The notes: generated by a model from the sequence alone, not told the origin. A stretch of 64,000 bases of DNA from Luteolibacter rhizosphaerae (GCF_025950095.1 NZ_JAPDDR010000002.1:558001-622000); one strand, 5' to 3'; counted from the stretch's first letter, positions 41,823-50,544 are shown. Translations and numbers: made by a program.

Positions 41823-43742
41823 ATGGCTTTGCGAGGTCGAAACGGAACGATCCGTCTCGGGAGCCTGCTCGGAAAGGGCGGCGAGGGGGAGGTTTATACT
41901 CTCGCCGGAGACTCAAATACTGTCGCCAAAGTCTACCTTGCTGAGGTTAGCAAGGAGCGGGAGGACAAACTCAAAATCATGCCGGGTCTGCTGACGCCGG
42001 AGATCGCTCGGCTGACTGCATGGCCAAAGGAGATTCTTTACAAGGACAACGGACGCATCGGGGGATTCCTGATGGACAGGATGGGCACCTCAAAGGACAT
42101 CCATTCCCTCTATGGGCCTAAGAGCAGGTTGACTGAGTTCCCGCACGCCGATTGGCGATTACTGGTAAGATCAGCGCTGAATCTTTCGAGGGCATTTCAC
42201 GTTCTTCACCAGGCCGGTTGCTTGGTCGCCGATGTGAACCATGGAGGCATACGTGTCGCCGCAGACGGAACGATCAAGATCATTGATTGCGACAGCTTCC
42301 AAATCACGCGCGGTGGCAGGGTCTATCTTTGCGAGGTGGGGACAGATCAGTTCACGCCACCAGAACTCCAGCAGAGGTCATTTCGGCAAACGGCACGCAC
42401 CCCCAATCATGACAATTTTGGATTGGCAGTATTGATTTTTTATTTGCTGCAAATGGGAAGACATCCCTTTGCCGGGCGATATCGGGGGCCGGAGGAGATG
42501 CCCATTCCGAAGGCTATTGGTCAGTTTCGCTACGCCTATTCTAGTAACACCTCGCTCACCAACATGGAGCCGCCGCCCCACACGGCAAAGCCGCATGCTG
42601 CGTCTCCAGAGCTGGCCAAACTTTGGGAGCAGGCATTTGGGCGTTCAGGCGCAGCGGTTAATGGCCGGCCAGTTGCAGCTGACTGGGTTGCCGCGCTGTC
42701 GCGACTAGAGAAGAGTTTCTCCCAGTGCTCAGCGAACCCGACTCATTTCTTCTTCCAGGGAAATGGAAGTTGCCCATGGTGCCCAATCGAGAGCATCGGC
42801 ATTATTCTCTTCGGCGTTTCGATCAATGGAAATGGTGGGGGCGGGGTAAATGTTGAGGCCCTTTGGAAGCAAATTCAAGGGGTGCAAAATCCAGGATTCT
42901 CGTCGTGGTCGTGGTCTGGGCCGACGATCGGAATCAAGCCGTCGTCAAAAGCAACGACAGCAAAAGGAAAGCGAAACGAGCGGCGCTCAGTTGGATTGGT
43001 TGTTGGTGTGGTAGTGTTCTTTGCCGGTGCTTCGGTCGCCGGTTCGATGTGGCTGCTTTGGATTATTGTCGCATCGATTGCTGGGTTCTGGATCGCGAAC
43101 TCGGCTAACGGAGGCATCGAGCAGTTTCTTGAGGTTCACGCACAGCTCGCAAATCGGAAGGCCGAGCTGATTGAACAGTATACCGCGAAAGGTGAAGTGG
43201 GTGCGTTCGACTCTAAGGTGAACGAACTCACCCGAGTCCACATGGAGCATGGAGACTTGGCTTCTGAGCGGCAGCGTCGGTATCAGGAATTGGTCAAAAA
43301 CCGCGAGAAACATGCCTTGGATCGGCACTTGGATAAGCATCGGATTGACCGTGCTGGGATCTCAGGAATTGGACCGGTGCGGACTGACATGCTTGAGTCT
43401 TACGGGATCGAGACTGCCGCAGACGTAAATCTTCAGGCTGTTCTACAGGTTCCGGGTTTCGGTATCGCACTGGCATCGCAGCTGATGGAATGGCGACACG
43501 AAGTGGCACGAAGATTCCGGTTCAACCCGGCTTCCGAGGTTGATCGAGGAGAAGTGTTGGCACTTGATCGGGCGATTGCGATCAAACGTACGGAATTGGA
43601 GAAGAAACTTCGTGTAGGACCCGCTATTCTTCAGCAAATCCGGCAATCCATTTTGAGCCGCCGGGCTGCACTTGCTGGCGAACTGGAGAAGATCTCCACT
43701 GAGTTGGCGCAAGCTAAGATGGATCTGGATCTCCTCCAGTAG
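41823..43742 (+). CDS. TerY-P-type protein kinase with transmembrane and helix-hairpin-helix segments
   Basis: The ATG at 41823 gives 639 residues. The Gly-rich loop is GKGGEGEVY (residue ~15) and the ATP-binding Lys is in VAKVY. The catalytic loop reads LVADVNHGGIRV near 137 instead of the canonical HRDxKxxN: the His is absent and the second metal ligand Asn is replaced by Gly. The DFG equivalent is IIDCDSF. Two hydrophobic helices lie at ~390-430, then a coiled coil, then a helix-hairpin-helix (ISGIGPVRTDMLESYGIETA) near 520. Domain order fits TerY-P kinases. The missing Asn may mean weak or altered activity, which is my inference. Confidence 0.82.
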   Translation: MALRGRNGTIRLGSLLGKGGEGEVYTLAGDSNTVAKVYLAEVSKEREDKLKIMPGLLTPEIARLTAWPKEILYKDNGRIGGFLMDRMGTSKDIHSLYGPKSRLTEFPHADWRLLVRSALNLSRAFHVLHQAGCLVADVNHGGIRVAADGTIKIIDCDSFQITRGGRVYLCEVGTDQFTPPELQQRSFRQTARTPNHDNFGLAVLIFYLLQMGRHPFAGRYRGPEEMPIPKAIGQFRYAYSSNTSLTNMEPPPHTAKPHAASPELAKLWEQAFGRSGAAVNGRPVAADWVAALSRLEKSFSQCSANPTHFFFQGNGSCPWCPIESIGIILFGVSINGNGGGGVNVEALWKQIQGVQNPGFSSWSWSGPTIGIKPSSKATTAKGKRNERRSVGLVVGVVVFFAGASVAGSMWLLWIIVASIAGFWIANSANGGIEQFLEVHAQLANRKAELIEQYTAKGEVGAFDSKVNELTRVHMEHGDLASERQRRYQELVKNREKHALDRHLDKHRIDRAGISGIGPVRTDMLESYGIETAADVNLQAVLQVPGFGIALASQLMEWRHEVARRFRFNPASEVDRGEVLALDRAIAIKRTELEKKLRVGPAILQQIRQSILSRRAALAGELEKISTELAQAKMDLDLLQ

Positions 43743-43812
43743 CAGCATGGCCGCAGCCTCGAAACCCCGCCGCTGCCGGAGAACTTGCAAGCGGACCTTG
43801 TGACGTCGCAGT

Positions 43813-44433
43813 ATGTGGCTCGTGAACCTCCCCCCTCGCGCTCTCGTGTTCATCGCGATCTTCTCCACCGCATGCTCCAACCAGCCTGGACAACAGTCCG
43901 TAGGGAAACGGGCCAGCGAGATTCAAGTGGCTTCATCACACCCTGTCAGAGAGCGCAAGACCGGGACAGACACCTTCTCGATCGGATCTTCAAATGATGC
44001 GGTCATATTGGCGATGGGACAACCGGACAACGTGCGAACGAAGTCGGGCGGGGAGATCGAAATTTGGAACTACAGGTTTTCCACCGTGGCATTTCGCGGT
44101 GGTAAGGTCACCGGGTGGGAGGACCACAGCAATGTGCTGAAATCTCGCGGGAGTGGAGACACCCGGCTCGCCGAAAGCGACGAGAAGGCACGCGGCGGCC
44201 AATCGGATTCCGTTTCGGTATCGCCCGAACTTGCGGCAAGAATGGGGGCACGCACTACGCCACCCCCTTCAGGCGCAACCAACCCTTCGGTCCAATACGT
44301 CGAAGGCCATCAGCGTAGTAACGGATCGGCTGTTCAAGGCTACTACCGAACGACCGGTGATGCGAGCAGGACGAACAACTTCAGTTCCAGCGGAAACGTG
44401 AACCCGTTTACACGGAAGCGGGGCTCACGGTAA
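43813..44433 (+). CDS. Lipoprotein with SmpA-like N-terminal region
   Basis: The 206-residue protein has a signal with lipobox-like STAC (LVFIAIFSTACSNQ). The mature part has TFSIGSSNDAVILAMGQPDN, then IWNYRFSTVAFRGGKVTGWE, the arrangement of SmpA/OmlA-type domains found in small outer-membrane-associated lipoproteins. The remaining half is low-complexity Ser/Asn/Gly-rich. It follows the TerY-P kinase by 70 bases on the same strand, but nothing ties it to that system. Confidence 0.65.
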   Translation: MWLVNLPPRALVFIAIFSTACSNQPGQQSVGKRASEIQVASSHPVRERKTGTDTFSIGSSNDAVILAMGQPDNVRTKSGGEIEIWNYRFSTVAFRGGKVTGWEDHSNVLKSRGSGDTRLAESDEKARGGQSDSVSVSPELAARMGARTTPPPSGATNPSVQYVEGHQRSNGSAVQGYYRTTGDASRTNNFSSSGNVNPFTRKRGSR

Positions 44434-44463
44434 GGACAACGGCAAGTCGTGAAGGAGTGAGGA

Positions 44464-44982
44464 ATGAATGAGCAAGCAACAGCATCTTTTGATTGGTTTG
44501 CCAGGCACAGTAGCCGTCTATTCGACATGATCGGCGTGCCTGCTGGCTCAGAGGAAGCGTCCGTTTTCCGCGAGGAGGCGGCCCGGCGGATCATCCAGCG
44601 GTTGGCCTGCCGATCGGACAGCGACGAACAAGGTGGCAGGGGCATGGAGCGACCCCGTTTCACCGATGAAATGCTATCCTACGCCGATGCTGCCGGCATC
44701 AATCCGCGTAAAACCGTTGATGAACTCTGGTGGATCTGGGATTTGGCGGTTGGCCTTTCGTTCGGTTACGTCCAGTGGAATAACGGCATGGATCCAGATA
44801 TCCGGGAAGCCTATCCGGCGCTCAAGATGAGCAGGTTTTCAGGCAGCCTTCCGGCAAGCTTGCGCAAAAAATGGAAGGAAGCCGGCGGGCGAATATTCAG
44901 AGGGAGCGCAATCGCGTCCAAGGGAGATCTAGCTTGGGTGGCGGTAAGTGAATTCGGGCTTCCATGGCCTCCATTCGGTTGA
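44464..44982 (+). CDS. Hypothetical cytoplasmic protein, 172 residues
   Basis: The protein starts MNEQATASFDWFARHSSRLF. It is helical and soluble with a conserved-looking central part (NPRKTVDELWWIWDLAVGLS, FGYVQWNNGMD). No membrane segment, signal or catalytic motif was recognised. It follows the lipoprotein gene by 30 bases in the same direction. Confidence 0.55.
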   Translation: MNEQATASFDWFARHSSRLFDMIGVPAGSEEASVFREEAARRIIQRLACRSDSDEQGGRGMERPRFTDEMLSYADAAGINPRKTVDELWWIWDLAVGLSFGYVQWNNGMDPDIREAYPALKMSRFSGSLPASLRKKWKEAGGRIFRGSAIASKGDLAWVAVSEFGLPWPPFG

Positions 44983-45122
44983 AATTGCGACATCGACCTT
45001 GATGACGTCAGGCGGGCCGACGCGCTGGCTTTGGGTATCGACGTCAATTCGACCGACAGGCTCACGGGCTGGTGGTCGTAGTCGCTACCGACGAGTGACG
45101 GGCCGGTGGAGCAAGCAGGACC

Positions 45123-45455
45123 TCACTTTTCATACGTCCGGCCGCCAGTGGACCAGAGGTAGAGCGTTTCGGAATATCCGAGCTTCACGATCTTTCTTTC
45201 CATGATCGGCTCGGCAACGCCAGCGATCACCACGGCTCTTCCCAGAAGAGATACCCCAGCTTCGGATTCGCCGAGAATTCCATCCGCCGACGCAATGAAT
45301 GGAAGATTCAAGCCGTTGCGCCAATACACGATGGTTGCACCTTCCGGAAGTGCCCCAATTGGCTGGATCACGAAGATTCCGCAAAAGCTGCGAACGAAAA
45401 CGAAACACACCGTGAAAGCGAGTAGCGCCAAGAGAATGATCCGTCGCTTTTTCAT
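45123..45455 (-). CDS. Small membrane-anchored or secreted hypothetical protein
   Basis: From the ATG at 45455, a basic start (MKKRRII) and a long hydrophobic segment (LLALLAFTVCFVFVRSFCGI) act as signal or anchor. The remaining ~80 residues are beta-rich (VYWRNGLNLPFIASADGILG). No family was recognised. It may be co-transcribed with the secreted protein upstream (45503-45919). Confidence 0.55.
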   Translation of the reverse strand: MKKRRIILLALLAFTVCFVFVRSFCGIFVIQPIGALPEGATIVYWRNGLNLPFIASADGILGESEAGVSLLGRAVVIAGVAEPIMERKIVKLGYSETLYLWSTGGRTYEK

Positions 45456-45502
45456 GAAATCGTTCGTGGTGGAAGGGCTGAACGAACCTTGCGTCTGATG
45501 TC

Positions 45503-45919
45503 CTACTTCGTCGCGACCTTCACGTACGCGTAATCGACCTTTCCTTCGAGTTCGAAGACGGCGACGGAGGTCAGCTTTCCGGCCGGCTCCCACCGGATCA
45601 CCGTTGGCCCCTTGAAGGTCGGCTTGGCGGCATCGATTCCGAGCGCCTTGGTTGCAGTTTCGTCGAAGGTCACGTCCTTCAGGTCGTTGATCGTGATCCA
45701 GTCAGCCTCCCCCTTGATGTAGACGATCTCAACCTTGCCCTTCTGATAGACGAGCGTCTTGCCGTACTTGGTTTTCTCTCCTTCGGTCGGCTTGCCGAGG
45801 AGCTTCTCCACCGCGGCAGGCTCTTTGCCGGCGATTTTCGGGATATCCGCTACCGGGTCGGCGAATAGAGGTTGGACGAACGACAGGACGGCGACAGTGG
45901 CGAAGGCGAAAAGTCTCAT
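45503..45919 (-). CDS. Periplasmic hypothetical protein
   Basis: The 138-residue protein has a signal peptide (LFAFATVAVLSFVQPLFA) and a mature domain with KEPAAVEKLLGKPTEGEKTK and KVEIVYIKGEADWITINDL, the pattern of small SmpA-like or DUF-type periplasmic domains with an unassigned ligand. It lies 47 bases upstream of the 45455 gene on the same strand. Function unknown. Confidence 0.65.
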   Translation of the reverse strand: MRLFAFATVAVLSFVQPLFADPVADIPKIAGKEPAAVEKLLGKPTEGEKTKYGKTLVYQKGKVEIVYIKGEADWITINDLKDVTFDETATKALGIDAAKPTFKGPTVIRWEPAGKLTSVAVFELEGKVDYAYVKVATK

Positions 45920-46193
45920 TCGGCAAGATTGGGAGTGCGTGACTCTAACGACTTTCAGCGACCGAACTCAAGGCATTGATCGACCTGCCTGCTAGCGCTT
46001 CGGCGGCCAGGCGGTAGCCCGCTGGACTCCTGGCGCTCCTATGGGCTCTCCCGCTTCGAAAGCGTTCCTCTGGCATCAGAAGGCCACTACGGGTGCCGAC
46101 GAAGGTGGGCAGAGGCGGCCGAGCGCGGGTGGCTTTTTCGCAGGCGAGCAGAGCGCGATCGGCTGGGAGCGCTCCGCTCCCGCGCTCCTTTGA

Positions 46194-46217
46194 TATACCC
46201 AAGTGGAAGAGTTACGG
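46194..46217 (+). repeat. Island motif copy 9 (TATACC-N12-TTACGG)
   Basis: The last copy in the window, preceded by CTTTGA and with spacer CAAGTGGAAGAG, almost the same as copy 8. The downstream hairpin is degenerate: a CTTACGAAG at 46253-46262 lacks a clear partner. The gap 45920-46372 otherwise contains no gene. Confidence 0.75.
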
Positions 46218-46372
46218 AAGCGGCGAGCGAGCGGGCTTCTTAAATGGGCGGCCTTACGAAGTGGAGGCCCCGACTCGTCGCCCGGCGACCCTAATATTCC
46301 AGCGGCGGCGCGCGAAGTTTCTGGAACGACGGTGTGTCCCTGGGAAGGTGAAGAGGGAATTCACCATATGCG

Positions 46373-47020
46373 TCACCGCGTTGCCACAGCGAAAATTCCA
46401 AACACGATCGGCGGCAAAGAGATGCACAGGTAGTAGAAGAGGTATTGACCGACTAGGAGTCGAACTTGAATGCAAAAGAGGTCCCACTTTTTCAGATTGT
46501 GATCTTCATACTTGGGTTTCGACGCCCGAAAGCATGCGAAGTCAATATCCTCATGGTTCTCAGAGCGCTTGAGGATGTCGTCATACCGTTTTGCGATCTC
46601 CTCCACCTTTCCGATGAATTCCTCGCCCTTCTTGTCGGCAAAGCGAGTCTTGAGAGCCCTGAGTTCGTTGTATAGCTCGGCTATCTGAAGTCCGCTTTGA
46701 TGGTAGGTGTGCGCCCTCAGTCCGTAATTCTGGGAGGCTTCAAGTTGGCTGACGACAAGGATGATGATCGATAGCGCCGAGCTGATAAACAAGATGATCT
46801 GGCTCGTTCCCTGGGTAGAGAATTGCGGCAACATCGTCGTAATCAGCGAGAAGATCATGACGTACGCGGAAAGGATGGCCACTGCACGAGTGGACAATTC
46901 GTTCTTTCGTCGGTTTCTCGCCGCCGCGTTGAATCGGCTCTTGTAGGTCGACCAAAGTTTGTAATTCAGCTCCCGGTCGTAAGAGCCCTGCGCATAAAGT
47001 GGAATGTTGCTGCTTCCCAT
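46373..47020 (-). CDS. SLATT-domain two-helix membrane protein
   Basis: The ATG at 47020 gives 215 residues. Two hydrophobic segments at ~48-70 (TRAVAILSAYVMIFSLI) and ~78-100 (IILFISSALSIIILVVS) follow a KSRFNAAARNRRKNEL helix, the layout of SLATT domains, which are predicted pore-forming effectors in nucleotide-signal and reverse-transcriptase conflict systems. A soluble helical region and a third hydrophobic stretch at the C-terminus follow. It is downstream of the DUF2779 gene by 59 bases on the same strand. No nucleotide cyclase or reverse transcriptase is in the window. Confidence 0.72.
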   Translation of the reverse strand: MGSSNIPLYAQGSYDRELNYKLWSTYKSRFNAAARNRRKNELSTRAVAILSAYVMIFSLITTMLPQFSTQGTSQIILFISSALSIIILVVSQLEASQNYGLRAHTYHQSGLQIAELYNELRALKTRFADKKGEEFIGKVEEIAKRYDDILKRSENHEDIDFACFRASKPKYEDHNLKKWDLFCIQVRLLVGQYLFYYLCISLPPIVFGIFAVATR

Positions 47021-47079
47021 AGGGATTATTTGCGCTAGTCGTCGATAAAAGCTTCTCCCAAAGGTGCCTAGAGCGATTT

Positions 47080-48909
47080 TCAGCAGCCCCCTTGAGCGGA
47101 TCCGGTCCAATGCATCCAGATCATAACCATCGCGGCTGTATCGAGTTCGCAGTATTGAAGCAACTGCTGCTTTAGGGCGTTCCTGGCGTCATCGTTCTCG
47201 GCCCCTCGTCCAAAAACCAAATCCTGGTAAGCTCGGACCGCTGCGGTGCCCTCTTGCACCAAATCAAAATCCTCTCCTGAATCCGAATCAGAGAAGGCCT
47301 CCAGCGTTTTGTAAGGGTCAATCGGTTTGCCGTTCTTGTCTTGCCGGAAATACTTCGCAAAGAGGGGATGTTCCCAAAGGGCTGAATTATTTTCCCATAC
47401 GGCAGGAAGCACGACCTTGATGGACGTGCGTCCGCCCATTCGTGGATGAAAGTGGTAGTCCTTAGTCAGCTTTTCCATGTCAACCACACGAGGATTGTCT
47501 CGGTCGCCGAGGTCCCTTAGCCACTGCGCGAGATCGGGATCATCTTCGCCCATAGCGTCAAGATGCTCGCGGATATCTCTCAAGGCTGTCTGCTCGAAGG
47601 AGGACCAGACGTAAACCGTTCCGCTAGTGCCGATGACATCCCGCAAAGAGCGGGCGAATTGAAAATTGCTGAAGGCCTGTTCGACGTTGATCCACTCCGT
47701 ATGGATTACTTCCCCACCCGGCTCGGCAATTGTATGGCAGCTCCACTGGAACGCCGCTTGCTGATACGGGTGCATTCCTTCATGGTATGGCAAGGCTGCC
47801 CTGCTCGCTTCGAAATCGATGAAGTGCAGAGGGTATTGATGGGACCTCAGAACCTCCCTGATTTGGGCGTTAAGGTATTCTTGTGGAGGGTCGGTGTGCT
47901 CAAGCTGGATCTTCTGCCGGGGCGCATACGAGCCTGACAGCCAGGATTCCGGGATATCCAGGAGGCCAGCCTTACCCTGGTTGACAAGGAATGTGACTGG
48001 ATCAGCACCAGCAGGCGGACGAAGATTTCCCAATCGGTAGAAGTCCAATACGTGAGGCTCGACCTCGGCGAGAGGTCCCCAGCATTCCCTGAAGCCATTC
48101 CGTTGCTCGGATCGGGCGACGCGGTACTCGCAGTCCTTGCATCCCTTGCGCAGAAGGGGTGCGATCCTAACGGGTGCCTCAGAGTCCACCGACGAGGCAA
48201 GTTCATCTGCCGCGGTTGTAATCTCGGGCAAGAGTTGGCCTACTTCTGTGGCAACATCCACAAGCGCGAGGACATGCTCTGAGCCGAGTGCCTCGGGAAT
48301 TCCGGTGTAAACGACGTCAGACGCCATTCGCGAACCACCTTGCTTCTCCAAGTGGAACTTGTCGGTAGTGGAATTCTCGGTGGCGAGCCTAGCCTTGTCG
48401 ACGACACAGAGGACGGGCGATATTTGCCAGTCCGGAAAGGCGCGTTGAAAAACCATTACCTGGAAGGTGACGTCTTCTAGATACGACCTTTTATCCGCTT
48501 TGATTCGACCTTGACTCCCTCGGAAAGGGTTCGGCCCGTCCGCAGCGGTATCCACTGACGTAGACTTAACTTCAATGAGTCGGACGACGTTTCCGCGCTT
48601 CTCAAGGATGTCAATGCGGGCTGAAAGCCTGCCGGCCAATATCGTGGGCTCAAACAAGACGACATTCTCCGCTTCTTCGAGGATTCTCTTTGCAGCACTA
48701 AACGCCTCTTCAGGGTTGGCTCCGCTGCATTCCATCTCCCGACCATCGGGAAAGAGCAGCTTGGCCATCTTTTCCACCATGTAACCGCCGTCGGCCAAGA
48801 ACTCCATAAACGGGTTTTCGTTTAGGAGAGACGGGTATCGGAGCTTCTTGTAGTAGAGCTTTGTCGGACACTCTCGCGCCACATTGAAGTCGGATTTCGT
48901 GAGATACAT
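47080..48909 (-). CDS. DUF2779 protein with N-terminal Cas4-like (PD-(D/E)xK) nuclease domain
   Basis: The ATG at 48909 gives 609 residues. It starts YLTKSDFNVARECPTKLYYK, the RecB/Cas4-type opening with a Cys, followed by GRLSARIDILEKRGNVVRLI, then EVKSTS, the Asp...Glu-x-Lys nuclease core. GCKDCEYRV and further Cys near residue 270 could complete an iron-sulphur or zinc site. The C-terminal half is DUF2779 with RNase H-like acidic motifs: HFIDFEASRAALPYH, WSSFEQTALRD and the final QYCELDTAAMVMIW. It pairs with the SLATT gene and may be a nuclease with a membrane effector, a combination I do not know as a named system. Confidence 0.75.
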   Translation of the reverse strand: MYLTKSDFNVARECPTKLYYKKLRYPSLLNENPFMEFLADGGYMVEKMAKLLFPDGREMECSGANPEEAFSAAKRILEEAENVVLFEPTILAGRLSARIDILEKRGNVVRLIEVKSTSVDTAADGPNPFRGSQGRIKADKRSYLEDVTFQVMVFQRAFPDWQISPVLCVVDKARLATENSTTDKFHLEKQGGSRMASDVVYTGIPEALGSEHVLALVDVATEVGQLLPEITTAADELASSVDSEAPVRIAPLLRKGCKDCEYRVARSEQRNGFRECWGPLAEVEPHVLDFYRLGNLRPPAGADPVTFLVNQGKAGLLDIPESWLSGSYAPRQKIQLEHTDPPQEYLNAQIREVLRSHQYPLHFIDFEASRAALPYHEGMHPYQQAAFQWSCHTIAEPGGEVIHTEWINVEQAFSNFQFARSLRDVIGTSGTVYVWSSFEQTALRDIREHLDAMGEDDPDLAQWLRDLGDRDNPRVVDMEKLTKDYHFHPRMGGRTSIKVVLPAVWENNSALWEHPLFAKYFRQDKNGKPIDPYKTLEAFSDSDSGEDFDLVQEGTAAVRAYQDLVFGRGAENDDARNALKQQLLQYCELDTAAMVMIWMHWTGSAQGGC

Positions 48910-49064
48910 GGAGGTTGAGGAGGATTGATACTGAAGGTGACCTACTAACAGGCGGCTAGTCTCAAGTCGATTACAGCAACGAGCCGATATTGGAAATCGA
49001 CCGGCCGGCCCAAATGTTCTCCACCCCAATTGGCCCCGGGGTGCCCTACCGTTCGCGTTTCAGA

Positions 49065-49466
49065 TTAGCCATGAGAGCGGATGCGAATGACAATCTCGAT
49101 TGCGACCGCGACAAACCCGGCTAGCAGAAATGCAACCTTCGCGAGGAACAGCGAGAATGCAGGTCTGACCAACGAACGGGGCACTTCAATTTCGCCGTTG
49201 AGGGACCGGGTTTCAGCCCACATCCTCCCCTCTTGCTCCTCGGTGAAGGACTTGATCTGAATTGCCCCGACGAATCCATGGAGAAGATCGAGTACAAAGT
49301 AGCCGACGAACAGCGCAAGTGCCCAGAGGATTGCGGGTGGGAAGGTGAAGCTTGAGTCACGGAAGAACCAACAAATGGCAGCACCCGCAAAACCCAGTTT
49401 CCTCCCGTGCTCGGTGATGTCACGCGTATGATGCTGGTATTGTCTCCAAAGCTCCTGACCTTTCAT
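49065..49466 (-). CDS. Small membrane protein
   Basis: The ATG at 49466 gives 133 residues: MKGQELWRQYQHHTRDITEH, then a hydrophobic pair (GAAICWFFRDSSFTFPPAIL, ALALFVGYFVLDLLHGFVG) and a third near the C-terminus (LAKVAFLLAGFVAVAIEIVI). It resembles small accessory membrane proteins often found with toxin or defence genes. Immediate upstream minus-strand neighbours are two overlapping small conserved genes. Confidence 0.6.
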   Translation of the reverse strand: MKGQELWRQYQHHTRDITEHGRKLGFAGAAICWFFRDSSFTFPPAILWALALFVGYFVLDLLHGFVGAIQIKSFTEEQEGRMWAETRSLNGEIEVPRSLVRPAFSLFLAKVAFLLAGFVAVAIEIVIRIRSHG

Positions 49467-49551
49467 GGGGGCACCTAAGGGTAGCTGCGGGTTCCCGGAT
49501 TGTTCGTCGGGGGCGGAGGGGGACGCGGCGGTGTAGGCTGTGGTTTTTCGT

Positions 49552-49797
49552 TCACTTCCGTTTCTCCTTTCGAACTCCCTTGAATGGATTGTTGTCGGAC
49601 TTCTGATCGATGAATCGGCCGGAGTCGGTATCGCGCTTCGTCCAGCGCTCGGTTTGAGGGTTGAAGGTCTGAGAACGGTTCCGCACCGCACCTTTGCGCG
49701 CTCCGTCACCGGTTGGTGGATTTGTGGCCATAGTCGATTTCGGTTCGCTAGAGGGTTCAGGAGGTGTGACAGGGTTTACAACAATGGTAGCAGCCAT
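49552..49797 (-). CDS. Small conserved basic protein (NPQTERWTKRDTDSGRF type)
   Basis: The 81-residue protein has a low-complexity Pro/Ser/Thr N-terminus and a conserved C-terminus: RSQTFNPQTERWTKRDTDSG, then RFIDQKSDNNPFKGVRKEK. This ending is shared by a widespread family of small hypothetical proteins usually near the next gene. Its reading frame overlaps that gene by 41 bases in a different frame. Confidence 0.65.
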   Translation of the reverse strand: MAATIVVNPVTPPEPSSEPKSTMATNPPTGDGARKGAVRNRSQTFNPQTERWTKRDTDSGRFIDQKSDNNPFKGVRKEKRK

Positions 49798-49975
49798 TGA
49801 TTCTTTCCTTAGGCCAGCGCTTCTTCGCCTCCGCTACCGCGCCGTGACAAGAGGCATGATAGCCCAGGTCGATCTGGTTCTCCGTTTTCGGCATGTAGGT
49901 GCAACCATTGGTCTTATCATGAACTTCATAATCCCCATTGGGTTGCTGGTTCTTGTTGATGATGTATTGAGGCAT
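49757..49975 (-). CDS. Small conserved Cys-containing protein
   Basis: The 72-residue protein reads MPQYIINKNQQPNGDYEVHD, later LGYHASCHGAVAEAKKRW, and ends GCYHCCKPCHTS. The conserved opening and the C-terminal Cys/His cluster match a family of short proteins common in many phyla and often next to the preceding type. Metal binding is likely. It overlaps the 49552-49797 gene by 41 bases. Confidence 0.68.
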   Translation of the reverse strand: MPQYIINKNQQPNGDYEVHDKTNGCTYMPKTENQIDLGYHASCHGAVAEAKKRWPKERINGCYHCCKPCHTS

Positions 49976-50132
49976 GATTTTGATGTGGTGGCGTGATCGG
50001 GCATTTTCGAATCACCATGGCGGCGGACTGATGAGAGGTGCTGGAGGGAGGGGCAGCCCAGGTCCGCATTCTTGTTCAACCTGGCTGACCGAGCGAGTGG
50101 GGGCTTGGCCCAGCACCGTATCCGGGGTTACC

Positions 50133-50339
50133 TCAGCCGAGATTGTCGCCTTCGCTTGCGTTCGGGTTCGAACAGGGCGTCTTGAGCCCATTGATTTCCC
50201 GGACATGGTAGTCAGGGTAGTTCCCCCGTTCGATTTCCCTGACGAATTGAGGACGGGTCATTTCCGCTCCGCGATTGGGATCGAGGAATCGCTGATTACG
50301 TCCGGAATCCGACTCATCGGTTACTTTCACTGGCTTCAT
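50133..50339 (-). CDS. DUF3892-like small protein
   Basis: The 68-residue protein ends with TRPQFVREIERGNYPDYHVR, then EINGLKTPCSNPNASEGDNL, which matches the DUF3892 pattern (VREI..G.YP.YH..EING..TP.SNP). These short proteins have unknown function and occur near the two small families found just downstream. Probably part of the same minus-strand transcript. Confidence 0.68.
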   Translation of the reverse strand: MKPVKVTDESDSGRNQRFLDPNRGAEMTRPQFVREIERGNYPDYHVREINGLKTPCSNPNASEGDNLG

Positions 50340-50544
50340 AATTCTATGGTTACGGTTGGCGTTAAGATTCCCCAGAAATGCTGGAAGCCATTGGAGGCCT
50401 CAGAATCGGCCGCTTTCCGCAACCGATGCCCGCAGAATACCAGTTCAACAATAATGATCAAGCGAAAAAGTAGATGCACCATGGAAAATGATGACAAAGT
50501 AGATCCTGGATGGTAGATAATCAGGAAATCAGAACTAAATTCCA

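Noticed and set aside
3374-46217. Motif copies as integron attC sites
   Set aside because: No RYYYAAC/GTTRRRY core pair and no integron-type tyrosine integrase is present; spacing and hairpin layout differ.
3374-46217. Motif copies as promoters
   Set aside because: On the plus strand five copies give TTGATA or CTGATA-like -35 boxes but the -10 would be TACGGA; on the minus strand the -10 would be TATACC/TATATC with no -35. Copies also lie between convergent genes and downstream of genes.
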